64,000 nucleotides of DNA from Flavobacterium daemonense. GTDB lineage: Bacteria; Bacteroidota; Bacteroidia; Flavobacteriales; Flavobacteriaceae. Each line of letters starts with the position of its first letter. Position 1 is the first letter of the stretch. The DNA lies in the NCBI RefSeq assembly GCF_007341385.1, contig NZ_VJYD01000003.1, positions 62,001 through 126,000 on the forward strand, given 5' to 3'. The position numbers and the translations under genes are program-made. Positions 44,201 to 52,800 of this stretch are shown in pieces. Below the pieces are notes generated by a model. The model was given only the letters and a program-made list of their open reading frames with translations. It did no database searches and was not told the origin of the DNA.

Positions 44201-45288
44201 CTATGGTTGGAGGAAACTTTTATTTATTAGGTAACCCATATCCTTCAGCATTAAGTGCAGATCTTTTTATACTTGAAACTACTAATAAAACTTTATTGGA
44301 TGGAACCCTTTATTTCTGGACACACAATACACCAGTAGTTTTGGTAGGGGCTTATCAATATCAGACAGATGATTATGCGGTCTATAATTTGAGTGGAGGA
44401 GCGGGAACTGCTGCAGCTCCTTCGGGAACAAAACCAGGTCTTGATACTCCAAATAAGACAATACCAAATGGTAAAATTGGCGCAGGACAAGCGTTCTTTG
44501 TAGGAACCATTGCTTCTGGTAATGTCAAATTTACCAACTCAATGCGACTTTCAGGCGATAATAACAATCAGTTCTTTAAGCCTGGCAAAACAGCAAAGAC
44601 TGCAGCAATTGAAAAACATCGTGTGTGGCTGAATATGACTAATGATGGCGGTGCTTTTAAACAATTATTGGTGGCTTATGTTGACGGTGCGACAAATAAT
44701 TACGATAGACTGTTTGATGGAAAAACTTTCGACGGAAATAAATTCCTTGATTTCTATAGTATTAACGATAATGAAAATTTAGCAATTCAAGGGCGTGGTT
44801 TGCCATTTAATGATGCTGATCAAGTGCCATTGGGTTACCGCACTACAATTGCTGGAGATTTTACAATTGCGATTGACGGGGTTGATGGTAATATGACAAC
44901 TCAGGCTATTTATGTTGAAGATAAAAAGACAGGTACAATCCATGATTTAAGAGAAAGCAATTATACTTTTACTACCGAGATAGGAACGTTTGAAGATCGT
45001 TTGGTTCTTCGATACACTAATAAATCTCTAGGAACTGGAGATTTTGAAAATGTAGATAAAGGCATTACGGTTTCTGTTAAAGATAAAGCTGTTAAAATAC
45101 TATCTTCAAATGAAGTAATTAAAGAGATTACGATTTTTGATGTAGCGGGCAAACAGCTTTATGATAAAAAGAAAGTAGGAACAACAGAATTATTGATCTC
45201 AAATTTACAGTCTGGAAATCAAGTTTTACTAGTGGATATTACACTTGAAAACGGATACAAAACGACAAGAAAAATTATCTTTCAATAA
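38218..45288 (+). CDS. Giant T9SS surface protein B: beta-rich passenger, discoidin-like domain, five Big_2 repeats, shared module
   Basis: A 2356-residue protein, the largest in the window. The start chosen gives MIRKLLLFVRSLFF, matching protein A; the frame is open 35 codons further upstream but without signal-peptide character. The extended signal peptide ends FANAA. A Gly/Thr/Ser-rich, beta-helix-like passenger follows (about 38360-39140 and 39300-39760), then Ig-like units (40080-41260). An F5/8 type C (discoidin)-like domain lies at 41330-41770 (AEIEAFEIFTG, ASSAIDGDNSGVNNFWHS). Five tandem Big_2-like repeats span 41893-43165. The shared module occupies 43660-45288, with CS instead of CSC near its start, and ends in the sorting signal. 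Expected role: secreted, surface-anchored carbohydrate-binding or adhesion protein. No catalytic domain is seen. Confidence 0.85.
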   Translation: MIRKLLLFVRSLFFNFSNSSKKRSFTPSLRILCLGMFFVVSFANAATITVSSSTTWSALNPNSTDDIVVRGGATLTIDVTNATCASLQLGRAGGNGAETGTLTFASTGSPSLTVSGAVLIGGTSTGNGITGTVTFTNGSTMTAGSLRLGGSNGGNTGTVTMSAGGTLIIGGNITIGADSGTWTPGTGTVILTGTNTLPATKFTSFNNLYITGGTTTMGTDLNVTGNLNILGGGLTANGSKLAVTGNLVFASGTTMNLGNVNTHTAGALAFASSFQTGGVWGGSNSSAANKSATYFGTTATGRITVSAASCTAGYWSGLTSTDWNTPSNWCSNAVPSSSTNVVIPAGTPFSPSISAYTASVNNLTINASAALTLVSNSNTVLNISGNFVSNGTFSASGSLSKINFVGGNQTVAGVTYSNLTLSPPSPTGSGTKTFSAAVTVTNLLAIETNVVASLGSIQHYAGILTLGGAGPLSNSWGSTSSNPVATNTNNTFFDTSSGRININGSIPYPAIDNNYAWYVNGNSGDMAGTSGEYGNAAHTIPGSVTLSAPIGSAFINVKFASYGLPGGTSPNFTIGSCHAFNSRAVTTGLLGSNVATVPPGGAAFNTTFGDPCQGVVKSYNVVATYAQPFCTTGGVPQIIINGSTPTGGNGTYTYLWEKSTSTDPTTGYTAASGTNNGVSYTVPANTITGTTYYRRTVTSGIYSDATIVIIQVVTGAPTQPAAGSFTSTTSCAGTTTLSVGNSGSLGGLGGYVEFYSDSCGGTVVGTSNTIPASVVVSPTMGNLTYYVRYKNSCDMTAACQSTTVANTTMSISAASSATDLCYSTTAQNALLNYSATVGSPNRYSIVWNAAALAAGLVNQTDATFAFGAGSGTINTIAVPANVPGGTYTGTLTVKNATSGCVSFMNTFTLLIKPSPTVVVSGTTTVCLNSASPNITFTNPQALPITVTYKINSGGNQIINLAANTTATVAAPTSVAGVFVYNLVSAVYQSGPTCSSTLASSATITVNSTPTITLAKTDETCAASNNGTITPSISGGLANIRYIKLTQKYVNVDAYQQVAEIEAFEIFTGTNVARSSVGATATASSVYSAAYPASSAIDGDNSGVNNFWHSATPNTNEYILVDLKAGKNLDYLKIYNRTDCCAQRGQNMLLELLDASNNVVYSKTIDLYQSNTVTNVTLNVLDVSWSDGGTTLNRTGLDAGTYTLSYADGAGCSTSSPASIGTTYPDAAVTSVTGPSSICIGGTATTYTANGVVLGNGTGAWNSTTPSVATVDAFGKVTGVSAGTTTITYTITSGCGGTKSAQIPITVNANAAVSSVTGPSSICIGGTATTYTANGVVLGGGSGAWNSSSPSVATVDTSGNVTGVSAGTTIIKYTITSGCGGTKSAQISITVNATANAGTVTAGISPQCIGGTTTYTVSGQVLGGGTGGWTSDNTSVATVVASTGVVTAVSAGTANIIYTVNGGCGNTVSASKPYTVNANASAGTVTAGITPQCIGATTTYTVSGQVLGGGTGSWASDNGAVATVNGSTGVVTAVSAGTANIIYMVTGGCGTSAPITASKPYTVIANSAITSVTGPNSICIGGTATAYTANGVVLGSGTGAWSSSTPTVATVDASGNVTGVSVGTTNITYTISSGCNGNVFAQKSITVNPVPTVAAITGGATSVCVGGTTPAFANATPSGVWSIINGTGSATINASGVVTGVTAGNVDVVYTVTNGSSCSKSSTTPLTINPNYPAPIVGTPSRPSCAANGASVSISGLPASGNLLQDDGTTVTTIPFTSSSITVSQLAPGTYKFGVNNGCTVTYSAAVNVVANTFTGGTSWSYGTPPTSDEYVNFASGTTISTDATYCSVTVSNGAVVTVASGITLTVTKGVHVVGTGSNLIFDDTSTLIQNNSSNTLNTGTIRYNRYAGKIRQADYVYWSSPVKNQVLGALSSATASDKYFAFDGTKWVFTPKTSLMTVGKGYIIRGPDTYSNTSKTDFTGTFVGTPNNGDFTGEAMVGGNFYLLGNPYPSALSADLFILETTNKTLLDGTLYFWTHNTPVVLVGAYQYQTDDYAVYNLSGGAGTAAAPSGTKPGLDTPNKTIPNGKIGAGQAFFVGTIASGNVKFTNSMRLSGDNNNQFFKPGKTAKTAAIEKHRVWLNMTNDGGAFKQLLVAYVDGATNNYDRLFDGKTFDGNKFLDFYSINDNENLAIQGRGLPFNDADQVPLGYRTTIAGDFTIAIDGVDGNMTTQAIYVEDKKTGTIHDLRESNYTFTTEIGTFEDRLVLRYTNKSLGTGDFENVDKGITVSVKDKAVKILSSNEVIKEITIFDVAGKQLYDKKKVGTTELLISNLQSGNQVLLVDITLENGYKTTRKIIFQ
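41330..41770 (+). other. F5/8 type C (discoidin)-like domain inside surface protein B
   Basis: The encoded segment has the family's usual course: IRYIKLTQ, AEIEAFEIF, ATASSVYSAAYPASSAIDGD, NFWHS, EYILVDLKAGKNLDYLKIYNR. Such domains often bind glycans. Confidence 0.65.
41893..43165 (+). repeat. Five tandem Big_2-like coding repeats (252-264 bp)
   Basis: Units start at 41893, 42145, 42397, 42652 and 42916. Units 1, 2 and 5 share VTGPSSICIGGTAT (N for the first S in unit 5); units 3 and 4 share the alternative VTAGISPQCIG (T for S in unit 4). The order is therefore AABBA, with high nucleotide identity within each type. Confidence 0.9.
43660..45288 (+). repeat. Shared C-terminal module, copy B (542 aa)
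   Basis: Landmarks: GGTSWSYG, IRQADYVYWSSPV, GKGYIIRGP, GNPYPSALS, YFWTHNTPVVLVGAYQY, GQAFFVG, MTNDGGAFKQLLVAYVDG, PLGYRTTIAGDFTI, then the sorting signal (FDVAGKQLYDKK). Confidence 0.85.
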
Positions 45289-45312
45289 ATAAAAAACTAA
45301 TCTTAATACTTT

Positions 45313-45349
45313 AAAAGCCATTTCTCTTCTTGAGAAATGGCTTTTTTTT
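45313..45349 (+). terminator. Intrinsic terminator of surface gene B
   Basis: A 14-bp stem AAAAGCCATTTCTC / GAGAAATGGCTTTT with a 5-base loop and a T run. Confidence 0.93.
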
Positions 45350-45440
45350 GATCGAAATATCACTAAAAGTGGGTATTGTACAAGTAGAATGTAAATTATA
45401 AATTTCAGAAAATTCTTTCAATTTAATATTAATCTCACTT

Positions 45441-48400
45441 TTGATTTTGAATAAAAAACTACTTTACGCAATTACCTTGATTGTTTTTTTTGGAAATTCT
45501 GTTATTTATGGCCAACAAGGAAAAGTTGATATAACTTTTAATACACTGGACGATGGCTTGATTGGTGACGGTTTTGATAATGCAGTACGAACATTGTCGC
45601 TTCAAAAAGATCAAAATCTTATCGTTGGAGGCGATTATTTGAACCTTAACGGAATTTCTTCTCCCTATTTAACACGCCTAAAACCTGATGGAAGTGTCGA
45701 TGAAAATTTTCATGTGGGAAGCGGTTTTAACGGAAAAGTTTATGCATCATTTATTTTGCCAGATGGTAAAATACTTGTCGGCGGAAGTTTTACTTCCTAT
45801 AATGGCACTGCTGTTGGCCGGTTCGTTCGTTTAAATTCTGACGGAAGTCTTGACGTCTCATTAAATACTTCTATTGGCGCTACAATTGGAATTATATACG
45901 ACATCGCAGTTCAGTCAGACGGAAAAATAATCGTTTGTGGCAGCTTTACAAAATACAACAATGTAACCGCAAACCATATTGCACGAATTTTGCCTAATGG
46001 TACTTTGGATGCTGCTTTTTTATCTACAGGATCTTCGGCAACCATTACAAAAGTCAAGGTTTTGGCTGATGGAAAAATACTGCTTGCCGGAAATTTTACT
46101 GCTTTTAATGGAGCTTCAAGCAATAGAATTATTCGTTTAAATGTTGATGGAAGCACGGACATAAGTTTTAATATAGGTTCGGGATTTGATGATAATGTTT
46201 CGACAATGGAAACTCAACCAGATGAACTAATTGTTCTGGGTGGTAAATTCACATCTTATAATGGTACAACTGCAAACCGAATTATAAGAATCAGGCAAGA
46301 TGGCAGTATTGATGCTTCTTTTTTGAGTGGATCTGGCTTTGATTCGGGAACGGTTCAGACAATCAAAATAAATGCTGTTGGTGACATGATGGTTGGTGGA
46401 TCTTTTACAGGAATTTATAATGGTGCGGATGTTAATCGTGTTTGTCTTCTTACAAAATCTGGGATCCTTATCGAAGAAGAAAATTCCAGATCTGGTCCAG
46501 CTTCAGCTTCAGTTTTGGCTTTAGAAATTGATAATGATGGTGCTTGGTACATTGGAGGTTCATTTTCGGTCTTTGATGGTTTAAACCAAGGAAGATTGGC
46601 TAAAATTAACATTGATGGCGAATATGATACAGGATATCTAGCTGCGGGAATTGGTTTTGATAATTCGGTTTACAAAATATTGCCCTTAGAAAACGGCGAA
46701 TCGATGGTAGTTGGGAATTTTAAAAAATTTAATGGAAGTCCAACCAATAGAATTGCAAAACTTTTAGAAGATGGTTCGACGGATCCTGATTTTAATTCCG
46801 GAAATGAAGGAGCAAATAATTTAATTAAAACAGCGGTTTTGCAACCAGACGGGAAAATTATTTTGGGCGGAAATTTTACAAAATACAATGAGACTATTGT
46901 TAACCGAATTGTACGGATTTTGCCAAATGGAGAAGTTGATCCCTCTTTTATAGTAACTTCTGGCTGTAACAGTCAAGTCTATGCAATGGCTATTCAGCCT
47001 GATGGAAAGATTATTGTTGCTGGCGGTTTTACTAAATATAATGATGTAAATGCTGGCAGGATTATTAGGCTTTTGCCAAATGGCTCGAAAGATGCCAGTT
47101 TTAATGTCGGAATTGGCGCAAATGCTATTATCGAAGCCATTGTGATTCAGCCCGACGGAAAAATTTTGGTTGGTGGACGCTTTATGAGTTTTAACAACAG
47201 CAATTATGCAGGTTTAGTGCGATTAAATACAGATGGAATTATAGACCCAACATTTACAATTGGTGATGGATTTGATAAATACGTGTATGCATTAGGATTG
47301 CAGTCTGATCAAAAAATTATTGTTGGAGGTTCTTTCTTAAGTTTTAATAAAGTTGTGCAAAAAAGATTCTTGCGTTTAAACCCAAACGGAAGCTTGGATA
47401 CTTCATTTGAGTCGGGTTCTGGTTTTAGCAAAGGTGATGTCCGTAGTATTTTGGTACAGCCAGATGATCGTATTTTGGTAGGAGGTACTTTTTCGGGAAA
47501 TTATAAAAACACAGTTTCATTGCGATTGCTGCGATTACTAAAAACTGGAAATGTTGATACTTCTTTTAATGCGCAGCTCAATAATAAAGTGTATTCAATG
47601 TGCTTTACTTCCGATTTTAAACTTTTAATTGGAGGCGATTTTAATTCGGTTTCTGGAATTTCTAAACACCGAATTGCAAGATTGAAACTTTGTTTAGATT
47701 CTACAACTTGGGATGGAAATTCATGGTCAAATGGCTTTCCGTCAGGCGGAAAAGAATTGTTTTTTGCCGATAATTACACTGCTTTGACAAGTGCTAATGT
47801 TTGTAGTTGCACTATTGATGAAGGCAAAAATGTTTTTTTGTCAAGCAAAAATACTTTGGGTTTAGAGTTTGCTTATTCGGGCCTCGGAACTTTGATTTTA
47901 GAAGATGGAGCAAATTTATATCAGTCAGATGATGAAATTATCAATACCGGACATATTCATCTAAAAAGAAATTCATCACCTATTTTAAGTTCAGATTATA
48001 CATATTGGTCATCGCCAGTTGATGAACAAAAGCTTGTAAATCTTTCTCCTAACACCTTCTCCGATAAATTTATGACTTTTGATACGGCTGCAAATAATTG
48101 GAAAGTTGAAAACGAATCCAATAAAATGTTGCCCGGAATTGGTTACATTATTCAAGGACCAAAAGACTTTTCGTCATCAGTCCCGGTTAGTTATTTAGCT
48201 ACTTTCAAAGGATTGCCGAATAATGGAAAGGTTGAAATAAATATGGGCACGGCGAATAGTTTTAATTTAATTGGAAATCCATATCCTTCGACATTAAATG
48301 CAGATGCTTTTTTAAAAGAAAACGCTTCAAAAATTAAGGGCACAATTTATTTTTGGACACACAATACGCCTATTGCAAATAACAAATATACATCTGACGA

Positions 48401-49295
48401 TTATGCGGTTTACAATCTGTTGGGCGGTGTTGGAACGCGTGGCGCTTTGACATCGGGAGTGATTGAAACGATTCCGGATAAGACAATTGGTGCGGGTCAG
48501 GCATTTTTTGTGGAAAGCCTAAATTATGGAATCATAGAATTTAATGATAAAATGAGGATGAAAGAAAAAAATACATCCTTTTATAAACCTTCAACAAATG
48601 CAAAAAATCAAAAAAACGATATCAAAAAACAGCGAATCTGGTTGGATTTACAAAACGAACAAGGTCTTTTTAAACAAATTTTGATAGGTTATATTGAAGG
48701 AGCAACGGAACATTTTGATACTAGTTATGACGCCGAATCTTTTAATGCAAACAAGTTTGCAGATTTTTACAGCATTGCAGATGACAAAGAATTGGTCATT
48801 CAAGGAAGAACTTTTCCTTTTGAAGAAGCAGATTCGGTAATGCTTGGTTATTCGTCAAAACTTGCAGATGTTTTCAGTTTTAGTATTGATCAGATTGATG
48901 CGGAATTTTCAGCCAATGTGTATCTTGAAGATAAAGATTTAAAGGTAATTCATAATTTAAAAGAAGCTCCATATTATTTCAAAAGCGAAGCCGGAACTTT
49001 TAACAATAGATTTGAACTGAAATATATTGACAAAAGCTTGAATAGTGCCGATTTTCAAAGTAAAAATGAAAATGTTTTTGTTTCAATAAAGGATAAACAA
49101 ATTTATATAAAAACATATGAAGACTTTCTTGACGAAGTTGAAATTTATGATATTTCTGGAAAGATGCTGTATAAAAAAACTAAAATTGATTCAAGAGATT
49201 TAATGATTCACAATATAATTTCAATTAATGAAGTTTTATTGGTGAAAGTAAAATTGGAAAATGGTTTTTTAGTGACTCGAAAAGTAATTTTTTAA
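45441..49295 (+). CDS. T9SS surface protein C: delta-60 repeat propeller plus divergent shared module
   Basis: A 1284-residue protein. No ATG is available; TTG codons at 45441 and 45447 are candidate starts, both giving a short signal peptide ending VIYGQ. Residues about 30-745 contain some 12-13 delta-60 repeats of roughly 50-60 residues, each with the pattern L-x-x-D/N-G-S-x-D-x-x-F and Q-x-D-G-K-I-I-V-G-G-x-F. Such repeats are thought to fold as beta-propeller blades. The shared module (47709-49295) is the most divergent of the five copies (IIQGPKDF, YSSKLADVFSFSID) but keeps CSC, YTYWSSPV, GNPYPST, YFWTHNTP and the sorting signal (YDISGKMLYKK). Expected to be exported to the cell surface. 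Confidence 0.83.
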   Translation: MILNKKLLYAITLIVFFGNSVIYGQQGKVDITFNTLDDGLIGDGFDNAVRTLSLQKDQNLIVGGDYLNLNGISSPYLTRLKPDGSVDENFHVGSGFNGKVYASFILPDGKILVGGSFTSYNGTAVGRFVRLNSDGSLDVSLNTSIGATIGIIYDIAVQSDGKIIVCGSFTKYNNVTANHIARILPNGTLDAAFLSTGSSATITKVKVLADGKILLAGNFTAFNGASSNRIIRLNVDGSTDISFNIGSGFDDNVSTMETQPDELIVLGGKFTSYNGTTANRIIRIRQDGSIDASFLSGSGFDSGTVQTIKINAVGDMMVGGSFTGIYNGADVNRVCLLTKSGILIEEENSRSGPASASVLALEIDNDGAWYIGGSFSVFDGLNQGRLAKINIDGEYDTGYLAAGIGFDNSVYKILPLENGESMVVGNFKKFNGSPTNRIAKLLEDGSTDPDFNSGNEGANNLIKTAVLQPDGKIILGGNFTKYNETIVNRIVRILPNGEVDPSFIVTSGCNSQVYAMAIQPDGKIIVAGGFTKYNDVNAGRIIRLLPNGSKDASFNVGIGANAIIEAIVIQPDGKILVGGRFMSFNNSNYAGLVRLNTDGIIDPTFTIGDGFDKYVYALGLQSDQKIIVGGSFLSFNKVVQKRFLRLNPNGSLDTSFESGSGFSKGDVRSILVQPDDRILVGGTFSGNYKNTVSLRLLRLLKTGNVDTSFNAQLNNKVYSMCFTSDFKLLIGGDFNSVSGISKHRIARLKLCLDSTTWDGNSWSNGFPSGGKELFFADNYTALTSANVCSCTIDEGKNVFLSSKNTLGLEFAYSGLGTLILEDGANLYQSDDEIINTGHIHLKRNSSPILSSDYTYWSSPVDEQKLVNLSPNTFSDKFMTFDTAANNWKVENESNKMLPGIGYIIQGPKDFSSSVPVSYLATFKGLPNNGKVEINMGTANSFNLIGNPYPSTLNADAFLKENASKIKGTIYFWTHNTPIANNKYTSDDYAVYNLLGGVGTRGALTSGVIETIPDKTIGAGQAFFVESLNYGIIEFNDKMRMKEKNTSFYKPSTNAKNQKNDIKKQRIWLDLQNEQGLFKQILIGYIEGATEHFDTSYDAESFNANKFADFYSIADDKELVIQGRTFPFEEADSVMLGYSSKLADVFSFSIDQIDAEFSANVYLEDKDLKVIHNLKEAPYYFKSEAGTFNNRFELKYIDKSLNSADFQSKNENVFVSIKDKQIYIKTYEDFLDEVEIYDISGKMLYKKTKIDSRDLMIHNIISINEVLLVKVKLENGFLVTRKVIF
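47709..49295 (+). repeat. Shared C-terminal module, copy C (528 aa, divergent)
   Basis: Same landmark order as the others with more substitutions: VCSCTI, SSDYTYWSSPV, GIGYIIQGP, GNPYPSTLN, YFWTHNTP, GQAFFVE, RIWLDLQNEQGLFKQIL, IYIKT near the end. Confidence 0.82.
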
Positions 49296-49317
49296 CTATT
49301 TTTTCTCCAAATAAACA

Positions 49318-49352
49318 ATCCGTTTGTCATTTTGCAAACGGATTTTTTTTTG
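49318..49352 (+). terminator. Intrinsic terminator of surface gene C
   Basis: AATCCGTTTG / CAAACGGATT with a short loop and a long T run. Confidence 0.92.
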
Positions 49353-49898
49353 TGTTTTTTTTCGAAGAAAAAGCCTTAGTCAGACGTTTTTTTTTGACAT
49401 TTTTTAAAATGAATTTTGATTTTTTTTAATTAACGTGATAATTTGAAAAATCAAGATTTTTTAATTTCAGTTGATTTGCAAAATTTAAAAGACCAATTGC
49501 ATCAAAAGAAAAAAAATGAAAGAAATTACTTAAAAAGTTGTGGATTAAAAAGAAATTTTAATTATAAGTGCTTGTTTTTTAAATAGTTGTTAAAATTTTG
49601 TAAATTGTTTAACGCTGTTTTCATAAGTTTTTAAGCTTGATTTTTACATTCGATTTCCGCCTTTTTTAATTGAAAACAGATTAAGAAAATTGTTTCAGCC
49701 CCTTTTCTTCCAAAAAATTAAAATACTGGTTATTACTATTTAAATACCAAATTAAGGGAACAAAATTACTTTTATCACCATTATTTTTCATTACTGTCCA
49801 GGCCTTTATAAGAATTCCTGTTTAATGTGGTATTTAAGAATGCAGAATAAATTTTGAGTTGAATCTGAATTTAATTTTTGTTATTAAATAAGCGCAGT
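49353..49898. other. Long AT-rich gene-free leader of surface gene D
   Basis: About 550 bases, rich in A and T tracts, with no supportable reading frame. It contains AAATACCA near 49743 and its complement-type motif GTGGTATTT at 49827-49835, related to the AATRCCAC motif before genes A, B and E. No convincing TTG/TAnnTTTG pair was found. Confidence 0.4.
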
Positions 49899-52800
49899 AT
49901 GAAAAAAACATTACTTATCTCAGTATTAGTTTGTCTTCCTGTTTTTCTTTTGGCACAAACTACAGCAACATTTACTTTAGGAGGCTCGCAAACATTCGTT
50001 AGTCCGGCAGGCGTTACCAGTATTACGGTACAAGCTTGGGGTGCCGGCGGTGGTGGTGGAAGTTCTACGAATCCAGGTATACGTGGAGCAAGAGGAGGCT
50101 CTGGAGGAGGTGGAGGTGCTTTTGCAAGTGCTGTATTAACAATAACATCTGGTGAAACACTTACTGTAAACGTCGGTACAGGCGGTAAAGGTGTCGATAG
50201 TCAAAACGGAGGCAATGGTGGATCTTCTGGAATAACTGGATATTCTATTTTAGCCGAGGGAGGAAAAGGTGGTTTGGTAAATAATGGTAATTTAGTTGTA
50301 GGTGGTGTGGCAGGTTTAGCAGCAAATTCTTTAGGAACTACTACAACTTCAGGTACTGCCGGAGGTAATGGAGAAGCTGGTCTTACTGATGATACGGGTG
50401 GAATTATAAGTTCTGGAGCAGGAGGAAACGGTGCAAACGGCGGAGGTCTTGGCGGTGCAGCAATTTCGACAGCTTTTACAACTAATTTGGGAAATCCAGG
50501 AGCAGCTCCAGGTGGTGGAGGAAGCGGTGGACGATCTTCGTTTTTTGGTCAATCAAGAAAGGGTGGCGATGGAGGAAATGGAAAAGTAACAATTTCTTAT
50601 ACCTGTCCCACTTATAGCTTAACCAGTACAACAGCTACTGCTGTAAATGTTTGCTCAGGAACTTCTTCTGAAATTACTTTGACAGGAAATCTGCCTGTCG
50701 GACTTTATTCTGTTTCTTATGATATTCAAGGGACAGCGCAGACGCCAGCCTCAATGAAGGTTACTACTGCCGGGACAGGAAGTTTTATTGCAACCGGCTT
50801 TACTACTGTAGGAACACGAACAATTAAAATTACGGCTTTGTCATCAGGATCAAGTTCTGTGGCTTCTGAAAACTGTACTTCATCACCCATTAATTCAAAT
50901 AATACAGCCGATGTTACTGTAAATTCATCTGGTACCGCGCCAGTTGCCTTAGCGGGAAGCAATGCAACTTGTACACAAATTACAGCAAATTGGCAGGCGG
51001 TTGCAGGGGCAACTTATTATGAGTTGGATGTTTCAACTGTGAATACCTTTGCTACTTTTGTTGCTGGTTACAATGCACTTAATGTTGGAAATGTATTGTC
51101 TTACGTAGTTTCAGGTAGTGCAAATACAACTTATTATTATAGAGTTAGGGCTTTTAACGGGAGCTGTATAAGTTCAAATTCGAATACAATAACCTACGCG
51201 ACTCCTGTAGCGCCGACAACTCCAACAATGGCTGCGACTCCTGTAACCGGAAATGCTTGTACACAGTTTACATTGAATTGGAATACGGTTGCAAATGCGA
51301 CAAGTTATACGGTGCAATGGTCAACTACAGCTGCTAATTTTAGTCCAATTTTAGGAACTGCTTCTAATGTTACTACTACAAATTATACAATAACAGGATT
51401 AACAAGTGGTACTTCTTATAGATATCGAATTGCAGCGGTTAATGGCTGTGGTACTAGTGGCTATGTGATCGGTGATGTTACTCCGACAGGATCTGTGCTC
51501 TCAGCACCAACGAATCCAAGTTCTAATACCGTCTTGTGTTCGCAATTTAATGTTACTTGGACGGCCGTAGCTGGTGCAACAAGTTATGAAGTACAAAGCG
51601 CAACCGACGCTGGATTTACAACGGGAGTTGCTACGTTTACGGGTATAACAACCAATTCATTTACCATAACGGGGCTAACATCACTTATGACGTACTATTA
51701 TCGTATAAGAGCGATTAATGGTTGTGGAAACAGCGCTTACGCACCAGGCCCTGCTTCAGTTACTATGAATAGTGCATTGCCAGCGGCCCCTGGTTCTGTA
51801 ACCTCGAGTAATGTTTACTGCACCGAATTTACAATGAATTGGGCAGCTTCTGTCGGAGCTGTTGATTATACGGTTGAACGTGCTACCAATGCCGGTTTCA
51901 CTACAGGATTAGTTTCGGTGGGAGGCATTACAGGTACAAGTTATACTTTTACAGGGTTAACCGTTACGACTGCATATTATTATAGAGTTTATGCCCGAAA
52001 TGGCTGTGGAAAAAGTGCGGCAGCCGGAGTGCCTTCGCCAGCTTTTATTACAACTGCAACTCCTGCAACAGCTCCAACTGTTACTGCTGATGGTCCTTTA
52101 ACAATTTGTCAAACAGATGGAGTTAATCTTACGGCTAATGATCCACTTCCTTCTGGTTATGGTTATTTATGGTCGAATGGTGCAACTTCAAAGTCAATAT
52201 TTGTTACCGCAGCCGGAAGCTATACTGTTCAATTTAGCAGAACCGGCGGATGCAACAGTCTGCCATCTGCAGCACAAAATGTGGTTATTCAAGGACTTCC
52301 AACAGCAATCGCAGGAGGATCTCAGACAATTTGTTCCAATGGTACTGCAACTGTAAGCGGTGCATCATTTTCAAATGGAACGATTAAATGGACTTTTAGT
52401 GGTGGTTCTGGAACATTAACAGGAGATACTACGCTTACGCCAACTTATACGCCAACGCTTGGTGGTGCGGCAAGGACAGTTATACTAACCATGACGGTCA
52501 CTAGTAATAATACTTGTGCTCCACAAATTGCAACGGCTACGTATACAGTAAACATACAGGCCGCACCTACTGTTTCTATTACAGGTTCTAAAATTATTTG
52601 TTCGACGGAAGCTGCTACAGTTTTGGCCGGAGAAGCCACCGCGGCAAACGGAACCGTTTCATGGACTCATGATGGTTCGGGAACTCTTTCTAATAGTACA
52701 ACTTTAACGCCAACTTATAATTCAGTGGCGGCTGATGCTGGAAAACAAGTAACCTTGACATTAACTGTAACAGCTGGTTGTACGCCAACATATGTAGTTT

